This document shows positions 1 through 9,102 of a DNA stretch of 64,000 nucleotides, in pieces. Every line of letters begins with the position of its first letter. Within the stretch, counting starts at the first letter, position 1. The DNA lies in the NCBI RefSeq assembly GCF_007858185.1, contig NZ_VFES01000025.1, positions 16,414-80,413 of the forward strand, written 5' to 3'. Position numbers and translations under genes: made by a program. The notes beneath the pieces are model-generated. The model was not told the DNA's origin and did no database searches. It worked only from the letters and a program-made list of their open reading frames with translations. The DNA comes from Pseudomonas grimontii. GTDB taxonomy: Bacteria; Pseudomonadota; Gammaproteobacteria; Pseudomonadales; Pseudomonadaceae.

Positions 1-3000
1 CGCCGGAGACCATGCTGCCCATGGCGGTGGTGCGTTTTTCGTCGACTTTGTCCTGGACTTTGCTCGACTTGAGCCCGCCCCAGCTGCTTTTGCTTTCCTT
101 GCGTTCGTGACGGGCGCTGTCGGCGTTGCTGACGGCGAGGATGTTCACGTCCTGCCCGGCGACCAGTTGCGTGGCGCCTTTTTCGGCAGTGACAGCACTG
201 CCGGCCAGCAGCAGGTCTGCACCGGCCACGACGGTGCTGTTCGTCCCCGCACTGACCAGGCTGCCAACGTTGTTCACGACGTCGGTTTCATCCAGGCGGA
301 ATTTTTTGCCCTGGGAGGTTTTCTTGGTCTTGCTGTAGAAGCTGTAGTCCTGGTCTTGCGCGGCTTTGAGCTCGAGGTTTTTGCCGGATACCAGGTACGC
401 CTCGTTGCCGGCATTCACCTGGCTGGCCACCAGTTGCAGGTTCTGCCCGGCGCTCAGGGTGGCGTCGCCGCCGGCCTTGATCACGCTGGACACTTGCTGC
501 ACGTGGTCTTCGATGCTCTTGACCTTTTTCGTGTTGCCCGTGGAGTGTTGCTCGTTGGCTGCCGCAATGGCATTGAGGTCGCGGGTGGCAATCAGGTTGA
601 CGTCGCGCTTGGCTTCGACCTGGCTGGCGATGGCGCTGATGTCGCGCCCGGCGATCACATGCAAGTCGCGGCCAGCGTCGACCACCGAGCCCTGTTGGGC
701 GATGGTGGTGAAGCTGGAACGGTTGCCGATGGCGCCGCTGTCGAGGGTTTTCGAAGCGGTGATGTTGACGTCGCCCGCCGCCTTGACCGTGGCATCGGCA
801 CCGCTCTTGAGCACGCCGCCGACGTTGTTGACGTTGCCGCCAGCCTGCATGGCCAAATCGCTGGCCGATTCGATGCGCGCGGCGCTGTCGACGAAGTCGC
901 TGCGTTCGGTGCGGTAGCTGCTGGCGCTTTCGTGGGTGGTGACGCTGCGTTCGTTGAGCAGGTCGGCGCCGGCGGCGAGGTTGACGTTGCCCGCGCTGAT
1001 CACACCGCCTGCGCGGTTGGTCAGGTTGTTGCCGCTGAGCAGGTCGAGGCGACCACCGGCTTCCATCAACCCACTGTTGGTGAGGTTGCCGCCGACGTTC
1101 GCCAGCAGGCTGCCGGTAGCGCGCAAGGTGCCGGCGTTGTTGAGGTTGCTGCCGGTGATCAGGTTGACGTCAGTGCCGGAAATCAACGCGCCGTTGGGTG
1201 CCAGGCGGTTGCTGGCCTGGGCGAGGTACAGCACCGGCACCAGCACTTGTTGGCCGGCGACGGTGGTGCTTTCCAGCCACACGATGTCGTGGGTCAGGGC
1301 CGCGACTTGTTCGGCAGTGAGACTCACGCCCACCGACAGGTTAAGCGCGGTTTTGCTGCCGATGGCGTTGTCCATCAGGTGCTTGAACAAGTCGGCGTCG
1401 CTGGTCTGGCCGTCGATGAAACGCTGGCCGGTACGGGCGAGTACGGCTTGCTGGATCAGGCGCTGTTCGTAGAAACCATCGCCCAGGCGCTTTTGCGCGG
1501 TGTCGGGGTCATAGCCGAGCTTGGTCAGCATGTAGTCCGAGCCCAGGAACTGACGCATATCCGTGAACAGCGGGTTGGTTTCGATCAGGTATTTATGCGG
1601 GCTGGCCGCGAACTGGCTGGTGGGCAGGCCTTTGGCGCCATCGCTGTCGTTGAGGTGGAACAGGCCGTTCTGGCCGGTGGGCAGGTCGAAGCCAGGCAGG
1701 CCCAGCGGGTTGACCTGTTGCTGGGCCACGTCCGGCGGCAGTTGCGAGTTGAGGCTGACCAGGGTCGAGTAGCCCGGCGCCTTGGTGTTGGCGCCGCTGC
1801 CAACGTAGGTGTAGCCACCTCGCACGACACGGTTGTCGATGCCGGCCTGGGCCTTCACGTCCACGCTGCCACCGGCCTGGATGACGGCGGCGTAGCTCTG
1901 GTCGGGCACCATCAGTTGGGTGGTTTTGCGCAGGTCGGTCTTTTCGCTCTCCATTTTGCCAATGAACGCGGCCATGGCGGCTTCAACACCGTCCATGTTG
2001 TTGCCCGCCGAATAGCGCTGGGTGAAGGCCGCCGCCTCGCGGTTCCAGCCCCCAGGCTTGCGCTCGCGCTCGGAAGTGAAGATACGGTCGTATTGGGTGT
2101 CGTGGGTCACCAGGCCGACGTTGCTCAGTTGGTCGACGCGTACGGTCATGGCGCCACCGGCGGCGATGCTACTGCTGCTGTTGAGCAAGGTGCCGCCGGT
2201 GAGCAGCATGTTGGCGCCGGAGGTGATGCTGGAGCCGGCCGTAGCGTTGGTGACGATGAGGTGATCGCGCTGGGTGATCTGGAACGGCCGGTTCTGCTTG
2301 CCGCCTTCGCAGTCGCCACCGGTCACGCCGTCGATACACGCTGTAGGGGTGATGGACGCGCTGTAGATGCCCGACTCGGTGGTGAGCACGGTGCGGATGT
2401 TGTTGATAGTGCTGGCAGCCAGGATCAGGTTGCGCTCGCTTTCAATGGTGCCCGAGCTGTTGATGATGCTGGTGGCCAGGCCGCCCTGGCCGTCGCGGTC
2501 GACGCGCAGGTTGCCCATGGCGTAGATCGTGGCGCCGAGGTTTTTCAGGCGGTCGACCTTGAGGTTCAGGTCGCCGCCGCTGAAGATCAGGCCGTGGTCG
2601 TTGAGCAGGTTGCCCACCGCAAGATCCAGGCTGCCCTGGCTGGCGACGCTGCCGCCCACGCTCCAGTCCTTGCCGCTGCCGACCAGGGCGCGGGTGCCGA
2701 GCAGTTTGCCGGTGGCGGTCTGTTGCAGATTATCCACGTTGACGGTCAGGCGCCCGGCCTGGATCGCGGTGCTGTTGGTCCAGCTGGCTTTGTTGAGGGT
2801 CAGGTCGCCGTTGGTGGTCAGGCTGCCGCCCACGTCATCAAGGCTGATTTCACTGAGGTCGAGCAGGCCGGTGCCCACGTGCAACACCGTGCCGCCGGTA
2901 TTCTGGAAGGTGGTGGCGGCGAGGCTCAATTGGTCGTTGGCGGTCTCCAGACGGCCGCTGTTAGTGAGCAAACCACCGATGGCGTAGCGGGTTTTGCCGC

Positions 3001-4975
3001 TGGCGCCCAAGGCACGCATTTGCCCGCTGTTGTTCAGGCTGGCGGTCTCGACATCAAGGGCCGTGGCGCTTTCGATCAGGCCACGGTTGGTCAGTGCGCC
3101 CTTCAGGCTGACGTCGATCTGGTTGCCGGCGATCTCGCCGCCGTTATCCACATTCATACCGGTCAGGTGCACGCGATCTCGAGCAAACAGCGCGCCGCTG
3201 CCGTTGTTGAAGTCAGTGGCGTCGATCTGCGCATCACCGGCTTTGGCGGCGATGCGGCCACCGTCGTTGTCGAGCGTACCGGCGGTGATGGTCACGCCAG
3301 AGTTTTCACTGTGGATCAGGCCGTTGCCGCTGTTTTGCAACAGGCCGCTGGTGGTCAGGGTCAGGCCATCGCTGGCGGCCAGGGTGCCGGTGTTACGGTT
3401 GTCGATACTGTTGGCAAATACCGTCAGCAAACCCTGGCTGACGAGTTTGCCTCCCTGGTTATCGATGTGCGCGGCGCGCTGGATCAGCAGCGGCCCGGCG
3501 CTTGCCAGCTTGCCGTTACGGTTGATCAGGTCGCCGATCAAATCCAGGGTGATCGCCCCGCCAGCGGTCAGGCTACCGGTGCTGTTATCCAGGGTATTGC
3601 CGTTGAGGGTGAACGCACCGGTGCTGTCGATGATGCCGCCCTGGCTGTTGTCCAGCAGGCCGCTGACGTTGAGGGTTTGTGCGCCGTCGCTGAGCAGTCG
3701 ACCTGTGTTGCGGTTGTCGACGCTGGCGGCGGTGACGTTCAGCGCCTGCTTGGCGCTCAAGGTAGCGCCCTGGTTATCCAGGCTTTGCGCGGTGGCGGTG
3801 AGCTCGCGATTGGCGATCACCGTGCCGGTGTTGCTGATGTGCTGGGCCTCGAGCTTGACGTCGCCGACGGTGTTGCGCGTGTTGTCGGCGTTGACCCCGG
3901 CTTCGATGATGCCGCTGTTGGTCAGTTGGCCGTTGCTGGCCAGGGTGATGCTGTCGCGGGCGGCGAGGGTCTTGCTGTTTTTCAGGGTGCCCTTGGTCTG
4001 TGCCTTGAGGGTGGTGCCTGCATACACAGCGCCCTTGGTCTCCAGGCTCGCGGCCTTGATGTCCACCGCACCGCTGGCGGCGGCCTGGGCCATGCTCAGG
4101 TGGCCGTTGGCGTCGAGCTGAATATCGCCACCACTGGCCGCCAGTGTGCCGTCGAGCTTCACGCCCACACCGGCTTCGGTGCCCACCAGTTTGATGGCGC
4201 CGGCGTACATGCCGCCCAGGGCCGACGAGTCGATGGCCAGTTCCGGCTTGGCGCTGCCGTCGTCGGCGCGCGCGGTGGTTTTCAGGCTTTGGGCGTCGAC
4301 GTCATTGCGCCCGGCGATCACCGTGAGTTGTTTCGCGTTGATCTGCGCATTGATCTTGGCCGAGCGGGTGATGATCTCGAAACGGTCGACGTTGCTGGCG
4401 TTCAGGCCCTGGCCGTCGATGGTCACCGCGCCGCCGTCGACCTGGTAGCTTTTCAGTTGCCCGGCCTGATCGATCATTGGCTTGCCGGTGGTCAGGGTGA
4501 CGTTGGGGGTGTTGATGAACCCGCAACCGTTGCAGCTGATGCCGTAGGGGTTGGCGACGATGACCTTGGCCGACTGGCCCGCCACTTCGGTGTAGCCGCG
4601 CAATTGGCTGGGGCTACCGCCTTTGACTTCGTTGAGGATGACATTCGCCGCGCCGCCCTTGAGGTTCGGGTTGCCGACGATGATCCCGCCCAGTTGCGTG
4701 CTTTGCACAATGCTGTTGGCGTTGTTGAGGATCACGCCGTTGGGGCCGACGTTGTAGTCCTTGAACTGGTTATGGGACAGGCCGCTGCCATTAGGGGTGG
4801 CGATGTTCACCACCGGCACGCCGTTGCCCGCCTGGCCGACCGTGGTGCCCGGGCCACTGACCACGATCCCGTCGGCCTGGGCCAGCAGTGGCTGCCAGAA
4901 CAGCGCGTTGGCCAGGATCAAGGCCAGGCCGCGTTGGCTCAGGGTTTTCAGGGCAGTAACGGGGCGAACGTCCAT
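1..4975 (-). CDS. Filamentous haemagglutinin-type exoprotein (TpsA), 3' end beyond window
   Basis: This is the secreted partner of a type Vb two-partner secretion system. The ATG at 4975 opens a frame of about 1658 codons that is still open at base 1, so the C-terminus (including any toxin tip) is not visible. Residues 1-35 look like an extended signal peptide ending near LLAQA. The TPS/haemagglutination domain follows, with the two hallmark motifs NPNL (102-105) and NPYGISCNGCGF (142-153, with a CxxC). The rest is the repetitive beta-helix type: Asn/Gly/Leu-rich, with many phrases of the kind 'NSGTLRATGSL'. The partner transporter gene ends 31 bp upstream on the same strand, so the two are surely one operon. 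It could be an adhesin or a CDI (contact-dependent inhibition) protein; only the missing C-terminus would tell. The family call is very secure. Confidence 0.95.
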   Translation of the reverse strand, partial: MDVRPVTALKTLSQRGLALILANALFWQPLLAQADGIVVSGPGTTVGQAGNGVPVVNIATPNGSGLSHNQFKDYNVGPNGVILNNANSIVQSTQLGGIIVGNPNLKGGAANVILNEVKGGSPSQLRGYTEVAGQSAKVIVANPYGISCNGCGFINTPNVTLTTGKPMIDQAGQLKSYQVDGGAVTIDGQGLNASNVDRFEIITRSAKINAQINAKQLTVIAGRNDVDAQSLKTTARADDGSAKPELAIDSSALGGMYAGAIKLVGTEAGVGVKLDGTLAASGGDIQLDANGHLSMAQAAASGAVDIKAASLETKGAVYAGTTLKAQTKGTLKNSKTLAARDSITLASNGQLTNSGIIEAGVNADNTRNTVGDVKLEAQHISNTGTVIANRELTATAQSLDNQGATLSAKQALNVTAASVDNRNTGRLLSDGAQTLNVSGLLDNSQGGIIDSTGAFTLNGNTLDNSTGSLTAGGAITLDLIGDLINRNGKLASAGPLLIQRAAHIDNQGGKLVSQGLLTVFANSIDNRNTGTLAASDGLTLTTSGLLQNSGNGLIHSENSGVTITAGTLDNDGGRIAAKAGDAQIDATDFNNGSGALFARDRVHLTGMNVDNGGEIAGNQIDVSLKGALTNRGLIESATALDVETASLNNSGQMRALGASGKTRYAIGGLLTNSGRLETANDQLSLAATTFQNTGGTVLHVGTGLLDLSEISLDDVGGSLTTNGDLTLNKASWTNSTAIQAGRLTVNVDNLQQTATGKLLGTRALVGSGKDWSVGGSVASQGSLDLAVGNLLNDHGLIFSGGDLNLKVDRLKNLGATIYAMGNLRVDRDGQGGLATSIINSSGTIESERNLILAASTINNIRTVLTTESGIYSASITPTACIDGVTGGDCEGGKQNRPFQITQRDHLIVTNATAGSSITSGANMLLTGGTLLNSSSSIAAGGAMTVRVDQLSNVGLVTHDTQYDRIFTSERERKPGGWNREAAAFTQRYSAGNNMDGVEAAMAAFIGKMESEKTDLRKTTQLMVPDQSYAAVIQAGGSVDVKAQAGIDNRVVRGGYTYVGSGANTKAPGYSTLVSLNSQLPPDVAQQQVNPLGLPGFDLPTGQNGLFHLNDSDGAKGLPTSQFAASPHKYLIETNPLFTDMRQFLGSDYMLTKLGYDPDTAQKRLGDGFYEQRLIQQAVLARTGQRFIDGQTSDADLFKHLMDNAIGSKTALNLSVGVSLTAEQVAALTHDIVWLESTTVAGQQVLVPVLYLAQASNRLAPNGALISGTDVNLITGSNLNNAGTLRATGSLLANVGGNLTNSGLMEAGGRLDLLSGNNLTNRAGGVISAGNVNLAAGADLLNERSVTTHESASSYRTERSDFVDSAARIESASDLAMQAGGNVNNVGGVLKSGADATVKAAGDVNITASKTLDSGAIGNRSSFTTIAQQGSVVDAGRDLHVIAGRDISAIASQVEAKRDVNLIATRDLNAIAAANEQHSTGNTKKVKSIEDHVQQVSSVIKAGGDATLSAGQNLQLVASQVNAGNEAYLVSGKNLELKAAQDQDYSFYSKTKKTSQGKKFRLDETDVVNNVGSLVSAGTNSTVVAGADLLLAGSAVTAEKGATQLVAGQDVNILAVSNADSARHERKESKSSWGGLKSSKVQDKVDEKRTTAMGSMVSG

Positions 4976-5006
4976 ATTCAAAATCTCAAAGGCTGCGGGC
5001 GTTGAA

Positions 5007-6728
5007 TTACAGGTAGAAATCCAGGCGGAAATAGATCGGCGCTTCGCGCTCGGTCATCACGCCAGGTCGCTCCAGGGAGTGGGCAAAGGTCACGCTGGTG
5101 CTGACGTTTTTGCCGCGGGCGAACAGCTCCAGGGAGTTACTCGACACCCTGCCGTGCTGGTCATCGTTGTAGCGATCGTTGCGAATCACGCCCTGGTCAT
5201 AGCCGACGCTGGCGCCGTATTCGGCAAAGGCGGGGCGCATCCAGTCGAGGGTCACCGGGCGCGCCCAGCGCACTTCGTTGCGCCAGTAGCCGCCGCTGTC
5301 GCCGGTCAGTTGCTGGTCCTTGAACCCGCGCACCGAGTACGAGCCGCCAAGGCTCATGCGTTGCGCCGGGTACAGCACGTCTTCACTGCGCTGTCCGGTG
5401 GCCAGGCTGGAAAAACTCAACGATTCGCCCCACAGCGTGAAGGGTTGCAGGTAGCTCACGGTGGCGGTGTATTTGCGGTAGCGCGGGGTTGGGGTGAGGT
5501 TGCCGCGGATGCGTTCCTGGTCGTCCTTTTGGGCGTCAAAGGCACCGGTGCCGTTCTGCATGCCGACATCCAGGTTGACGAAGGCGCTGCCGATGCGGCG
5601 CCCGTGGTTGATGCCCACCTGGAACTCGCTGAGGCGGTTGCTGCTGACGTCCAGGCGCTCGTCGTTGAAGTAGTTGTTGGTGCGCAGATGGGTCAGGCCG
5701 ACGTTGACCGAGGTCTTGCTCACGTCATCGCGATGCACCACGCGCTCGGCACGCAGCTGGTGGTTCTGGCTGTCGCCTGTTTGCTTGTACTTGTAGCCGT
5801 CAAGGTCGCCCGGCGCGCGGTACTCGCTCTCACTGTAGGTGTAACTGAAGTTCCACCAGCCCCACGGCACGTTGTAGTAGAGCATGCTGTTTTTCGAGGT
5901 TTTCTGGTGGTCGCTGATCGCATCGTGGCCGCCGCGCAGGATCAGTTGATCGGCCAGGCCCAGCGGGCTGTCCCATTCCAGGCCCGCGCCCCACTGCTGT
6001 TCGCCGGTGCTTTTCTGGCCGTCGTTATTACGCGACAGGCTGGCGCGCCAGGGCTTTTGCGGCTGGTTCTTGACCAGCACTTCGCTGCCGCCGATCTGCG
6101 TGCCGGGGGTCAGTTCCATTTGCGCCTGCTTGGACGGCAAGCGGCTCAGTTGATCCACCAGTTGTTCGACCTCACGCAGGTTGAGTGCCTCGCCAACCTT
6201 GCCGGGAAACGCCATGGCCAGCTCGCGGTCGGTGACCGTGCTGCCCTGGGCGCCCTTTATGCCTTCGAGTTTGCCTTCGACCACCAGCACTTGCAGATGA
6301 CCGCTGGAAAGGTCCTGTTGTGGCAAGTAGGCGCGGCTGGTGACGCGCCCCTTGGCGATGTAGTCGTCGGTGATGACCTTGAGCAGTTCATTGAGCTGCG
6401 TAACGCCCAGGCATTGGCCGATATAGGGTTTGAGCAGGCGGTTACGGTCGGCAGCGGAGAGGCTGTCGGCGCCCTTGAGCTCGATGTCCTGGATGGGGAA
6501 GCAACGTGTGTCCGCGGGCTGTGCCGGGGCCTGTGGCTGGTTGCTCTTGCCGGGCAGGTCCTGGAGTTCTTCCAGGCGCCGGCGCTGCTCTTCGAGCAGG
6601 CGGTTCTGGCGGTCGCGGATCAGGTCCTGATCACCCGGCGTAGGGGCGGCCAAGGCACTGTTTGCGCTCAAATAAGAGAGCAGCAAAGTGCACAGGAAAT
6701 ACCGAGTCCGTGGCAATAAAAAAGACAT
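5007..6728 (-). CDS. Two-partner secretion outer-membrane transporter (TpsB, FhaC/ShlB/HecB family)
   Basis: An Omp85-superfamily pore that exports the adjacent haemagglutinin across the outer membrane. From the ATG at 6728 it is 573 aa. A hydrophobic signal peptide ends near SANSALAA, followed by a charged helix (NRLLEEQRRRLEEL), a POTRA region beginning RCFPIQDIELKGA, and a C-terminal beta-barrel. The barrel contains the conserved VRGF motif (in VRGFKDQQL) and ends in the short strand RLDFYL. An in-frame ATG 13 codons upstream (6767) has no visible Shine-Dalgarno and would put extra residues before the signal peptide, so I prefer 6728. A promoter-like element lies about 205 bp upstream. The gene comes first in the operon, ahead of the exoprotein. 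Confidence 0.95.
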   Translation of the reverse strand: MSFLLPRTRYFLCTLLLSYLSANSALAAPTPGDQDLIRDRQNRLLEEQRRRLEELQDLPGKSNQPQAPAQPADTRCFPIQDIELKGADSLSAADRNRLLKPYIGQCLGVTQLNELLKVITDDYIAKGRVTSRAYLPQQDLSSGHLQVLVVEGKLEGIKGAQGSTVTDRELAMAFPGKVGEALNLREVEQLVDQLSRLPSKQAQMELTPGTQIGGSEVLVKNQPQKPWRASLSRNNDGQKSTGEQQWGAGLEWDSPLGLADQLILRGGHDAISDHQKTSKNSMLYYNVPWGWWNFSYTYSESEYRAPGDLDGYKYKQTGDSQNHQLRAERVVHRDDVSKTSVNVGLTHLRTNNYFNDERLDVSSNRLSEFQVGINHGRRIGSAFVNLDVGMQNGTGAFDAQKDDQERIRGNLTPTPRYRKYTATVSYLQPFTLWGESLSFSSLATGQRSEDVLYPAQRMSLGGSYSVRGFKDQQLTGDSGGYWRNEVRWARPVTLDWMRPAFAEYGASVGYDQGVIRNDRYNDDQHGRVSSNSLELFARGKNVSTSVTFAHSLERPGVMTEREAPIYFRLDFYL

Positions 6729-6934
6729 GTTCGGTCCGTCGAAATTCAAGGGCCGGAAAACTAACATCGAAATTGCGCCAACCCAAGAAACTGGGTTAGT
6801 TGAACTTCCACACTAGCCATCCACGCAACCAATTGATTAATAACAATAAAAAATAATCAAACAGACTCACAACCGTTAAAGGAAAGTATTAATCCGACAG
6901 GCGGCGGCTGTTTTGATAGCTATTCGTCGGAGAA

Positions 6935-6962
6935 CTTATAATTGCCATTATTTAGCCATCAA
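6935..6962 (-). promoter_or_regulatory. Sigma-70-like promoter for the two-partner secretion operon
   Basis: On the minus strand TTGATG (6962-6957) and TATAAG (6940-6935) are separated by 16 bp. The surrounding DNA is AT-rich, unlike the genes around it. Transcription would start near 6928 and leave a leader of about 200 nt before the ATG at 6728. The leader contains a possible long-range pairing (CCGAC near 6928 with GTCGG near 6896). Prediction from sequence only. Confidence 0.45.
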
Positions 6963-7056
6963 GTTCTTGCCGAGATAAGTTAGTACCGAAAAAAGCAGAT
7001 AAGTTCGCGGGGGTTTTGTGAATTGGATCGCAATAACCGGTATTGGCAGGGTGATA

Positions 7057-7260
7057 GCCCCATGTGGGGGGGTGGTAGGACGATTCGACTTGCTCCCGAT
7101 AGCGTCTGATACACCGCGTTCGTCTTTACTGGGGCCGCTACGCAGCCCAACGCGGGACAAGCCCGCTCGCCACAACAGCTCTCTCGGCCGGGCGTTCAGC
7201 GTTGAGACAAAGTTGTGTAGGTACCTATGCCCATCGGGGGCAAGCCCCCCCCACATTGGA
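7057..7260. repeat. Mosaic of REP-type repeats
   Basis: This non-coding stretch between the secretion operon and pgaD carries several degenerate or partial REP elements. They are CCCATGTGGGGGGG (about 7059), CTTGCTCCCGATAG (about 7090), GCGGGACAAGCCCGCTCG (about 7151) and a clean half-element ATCGGGGGCAAGCCCCC (about 7232-7249). Similar units recur in this window near 13.8, 21.6 and 49.8 kb. The clean element sits right behind the pgaD stop codon and may stabilise or end the pga mRNA. I see no gene between 6729 and 7274. Confidence 0.7.
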
Positions 7261-7274
7261 TTGGGCTTACAGCC

Positions 7275-7757
7275 TTAGCTGGCGTCTTTGTTCTGAGACG
7301 CGCCAGGCACGAGGGTCAAGCCTGGTTTTTCCACGTCGCGGGAGACGTGGGCTTTGACTTCCGACACACCGCCGTCTTCGTCGTTGTGGATCACCAGTAC
7401 GCCCGGACGGCGCAGTTGCTCCAGGTCGCCGTCGGCGAGGCTGAAGCTCTCGCTCAGGTTCTTGTCGGTGAGGGCCTTGGCCTCGGCGCGGCGCTGGGCG
7501 AACTTGCGCCCCTTGCGTTGCTGGTAGCGTGCCCAGGTGACCAGGATCACGGCGTTGAACAGCGCGATCCACAGGTAGATCTGCAGGGTGTTGAGCGCTG
7601 CAAAAATCGGCGCCTCGATGCGCGGGCCACCATGGGTTTCAAGCATCGAGGTGATCCCGCGCGCCAGCAGCCAGACCAGTCCGGCCCAGGCCATCAAGGT
7701 CAGGATCACGTCGATGAGCCACATCACAGTACTTTGGCGAGTTCTGACCAGTTTCAT
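7275..7757 (-). CDS. pgaD: Poly-beta-1,6-N-acetyl-D-glucosamine biosynthesis protein PgaD
   Basis: The small inner-membrane partner of the PgaC synthase, needed for polymerisation of poly-N-acetylglucosamine (PNAG). In E. coli the PgaCD pair is the c-di-GMP-responsive unit. Two N-terminal membrane segments (around VMWLIDVILTLMAWAGLVWL and IYLWIALFNAVILVTW) are followed by a basic, then acidic, cytoplasmic tail. The product is about 160 aa, like the family. The ATG at 7757 has AGGAGG seven bases upstream. A GTG at 7763 overlapping the pgaC stop is also possible but lies almost on top of the Shine-Dalgarno. It is the last gene of pgaABCD and is translationally coupled to pgaC. Confidence 0.93.
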   Translation of the reverse strand: MKLVRTRQSTVMWLIDVILTLMAWAGLVWLLARGITSMLETHGGPRIEAPIFAALNTLQIYLWIALFNAVILVTWARYQQRKGRKFAQRRAEAKALTDKNLSESFSLADGDLEQLRRPGVLVIHNDEDGGVSEVKAHVSRDVEKPGLTLVPGASQNKDAS

Positions 7758-7759
7758 GC

Positions 7760-9100
7760 TCACGCCTCCTCTTCAACAGGCTTGATACCGCGATCCGGGC
7801 TGACCCAGCGCGCGCGCTTCTGGTGCTGGTTGAACAGCACCTTGGGGAAACTGACCAGGGTGGTGAACAGGCTGACCAGCCAGAACACCATCGGGTACCA
7901 CACGGTCCAGAACAGGGTTTTCCACAGGTCTTTCTCGTAGCGGCGGTCGATCAGGATGCTCACTGCGAACTGCACCAGGCACACCATCGCCAGCACCAGG
8001 CCGGTAAAGGCCGGGGGAACCAGGGAGTCCACCATGATCGCCGGCGGCAGCACGATGAATTTGCCCATGACCCAGAAAATCACCGAGAGCAGGAAGGTAA
8101 AGGCCCAACCGGTGGACAGGCAGTACTCGAACAGCAGCGGCCACAGGTAGCGATGACGCCACTGCCAGATACCGCGGATGTTCTTGAACAACACTTCGGC
8201 GCCGCCCTGGGCCCAGCGCAGGCGCTGTTTCCACAGGCCGCCGACGGTTTCGGGCATCAGGATCCAGCACAGGGCACGCGGCTCGTAGAAGATGCTCCAG
8301 TGATCGAGTTGCAGCTTCCAACTGACATCGATGTCCTCGGTGATCATGTCGGTGCTCCAGTAGTCGATGCGGTCCAGCGCCTTTTTACGGAACGCTACCA
8401 CCACACCCGACACCGTGAAGATCCGCCCGAATACGCGCTGGGTGCGCTTGATCAAGCCGATGATCGAGGAGAACTCACCTACCTGTACGCGGCCGATCAA
8501 GGTCGAGCGTGTGCGAATGCGCGGGTTGCCGGTGACCGCACCCAGACGCGGGTTGTCGAGCATCGGCGCGACCATGTAGGCCGCCGCGTTTTTATCCAGC
8601 AGCGCATCGCCGTCGATGCACACCAGGTATTCGCTGCGCGAGGCCACCGCGCCCATGCGCAAGGCCACGGCCTTGCCCTGGTTCTGCGCCAGGTGCAGCA
8701 CCCGCAGGCGTGGATGCTCCAGCGCCAGGGCGTCGAGGACGGCGGCGGTGTTGTCCTTGGAACCGTCGTTGACCGCGATCACTTCGATGTTCGGGTACAA
8801 CTGGCCCAGCGCCGCATGGATGGTGTCGGCGGCGTTATCCCCTTCGTTGTAGCAAGGGATGATGATCGAGATCAGCGGGTTGCCGGCCAGGGTTGGCGCC
8901 GGGGTGTCTTCTTCCCAGGGCCAGTGGCGCTCCCAGTGCAGCCAGAAGTACAAACCGCCGGCGATCCACAGCGCCGACATGAACAGCGGGTAGAAAAACA
9001 CGAAGTCCATCAGGAACTGCCCGGTGACCAGGAAGATCAGGCCCAGGGGCACGCCTAATACCAGTGCCAGCACGAATAAAGCCAGGATTCTGTCGAACAT
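7760..9100 (-). CDS. pgaC: Poly-beta-1,6-N-acetyl-D-glucosamine synthase PgaC
   Basis: A processive GT2 glycosyltransferase that polymerises UDP-GlcNAc into PNAG at the inner membrane. The 446-aa product begins MFDRILALFVLAL. It has two N-terminal membrane helices and a GT2 core with ISIIIPCYNEGDN, VNDGSKDNT and the DGDAL (DxD) metal site. TEDIDVSW follows, with the QRLRWAQGG (QxxRW) motif, then C-terminal membrane helices. These match the cellulose/PNAG synthase catalytic set. The start at 9100 lies 2 bp after the pgaB stop; ATG at 9115 inside pgaB is an alternative that adds only five residues. The overlap with pgaD and the tight pgaB junction show one operon. Confidence 0.96.
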   Translation of the reverse strand: MFDRILALFVLALVLGVPLGLIFLVTGQFLMDFVFFYPLFMSALWIAGGLYFWLHWERHWPWEEDTPAPTLAGNPLISIIIPCYNEGDNAADTIHAALGQLYPNIEVIAVNDGSKDNTAAVLDALALEHPRLRVLHLAQNQGKAVALRMGAVASRSEYLVCIDGDALLDKNAAAYMVAPMLDNPRLGAVTGNPRIRTRSTLIGRVQVGEFSSIIGLIKRTQRVFGRIFTVSGVVVAFRKKALDRIDYWSTDMITEDIDVSWKLQLDHWSIFYEPRALCWILMPETVGGLWKQRLRWAQGGAEVLFKNIRGIWQWRHRYLWPLLFEYCLSTGWAFTFLLSVIFWVMGKFIVLPPAIMVDSLVPPAFTGLVLAMVCLVQFAVSILIDRRYEKDLWKTLFWTVWYPMVFWLVSLFTTLVSFPKVLFNQHQKRARWVSPDRGIKPVEEEA

Positions 9101-9102
9101 GG

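Noticed and set aside
107..5005. A very long plus-strand open frame (about 1632 codons)
   Set aside because: It is antisense to the haemagglutinin gene, whose minus-strand product has clear TPS motifs. The plus-strand product is low-complexity Val/Gly/Ala/Asp without motifs, a result of high GC and repetitive codons.
7018..7278. A possible 86-codon plus-strand gene
   Set aside because: It spans the REP mosaic and its codons simply translate the repeats.
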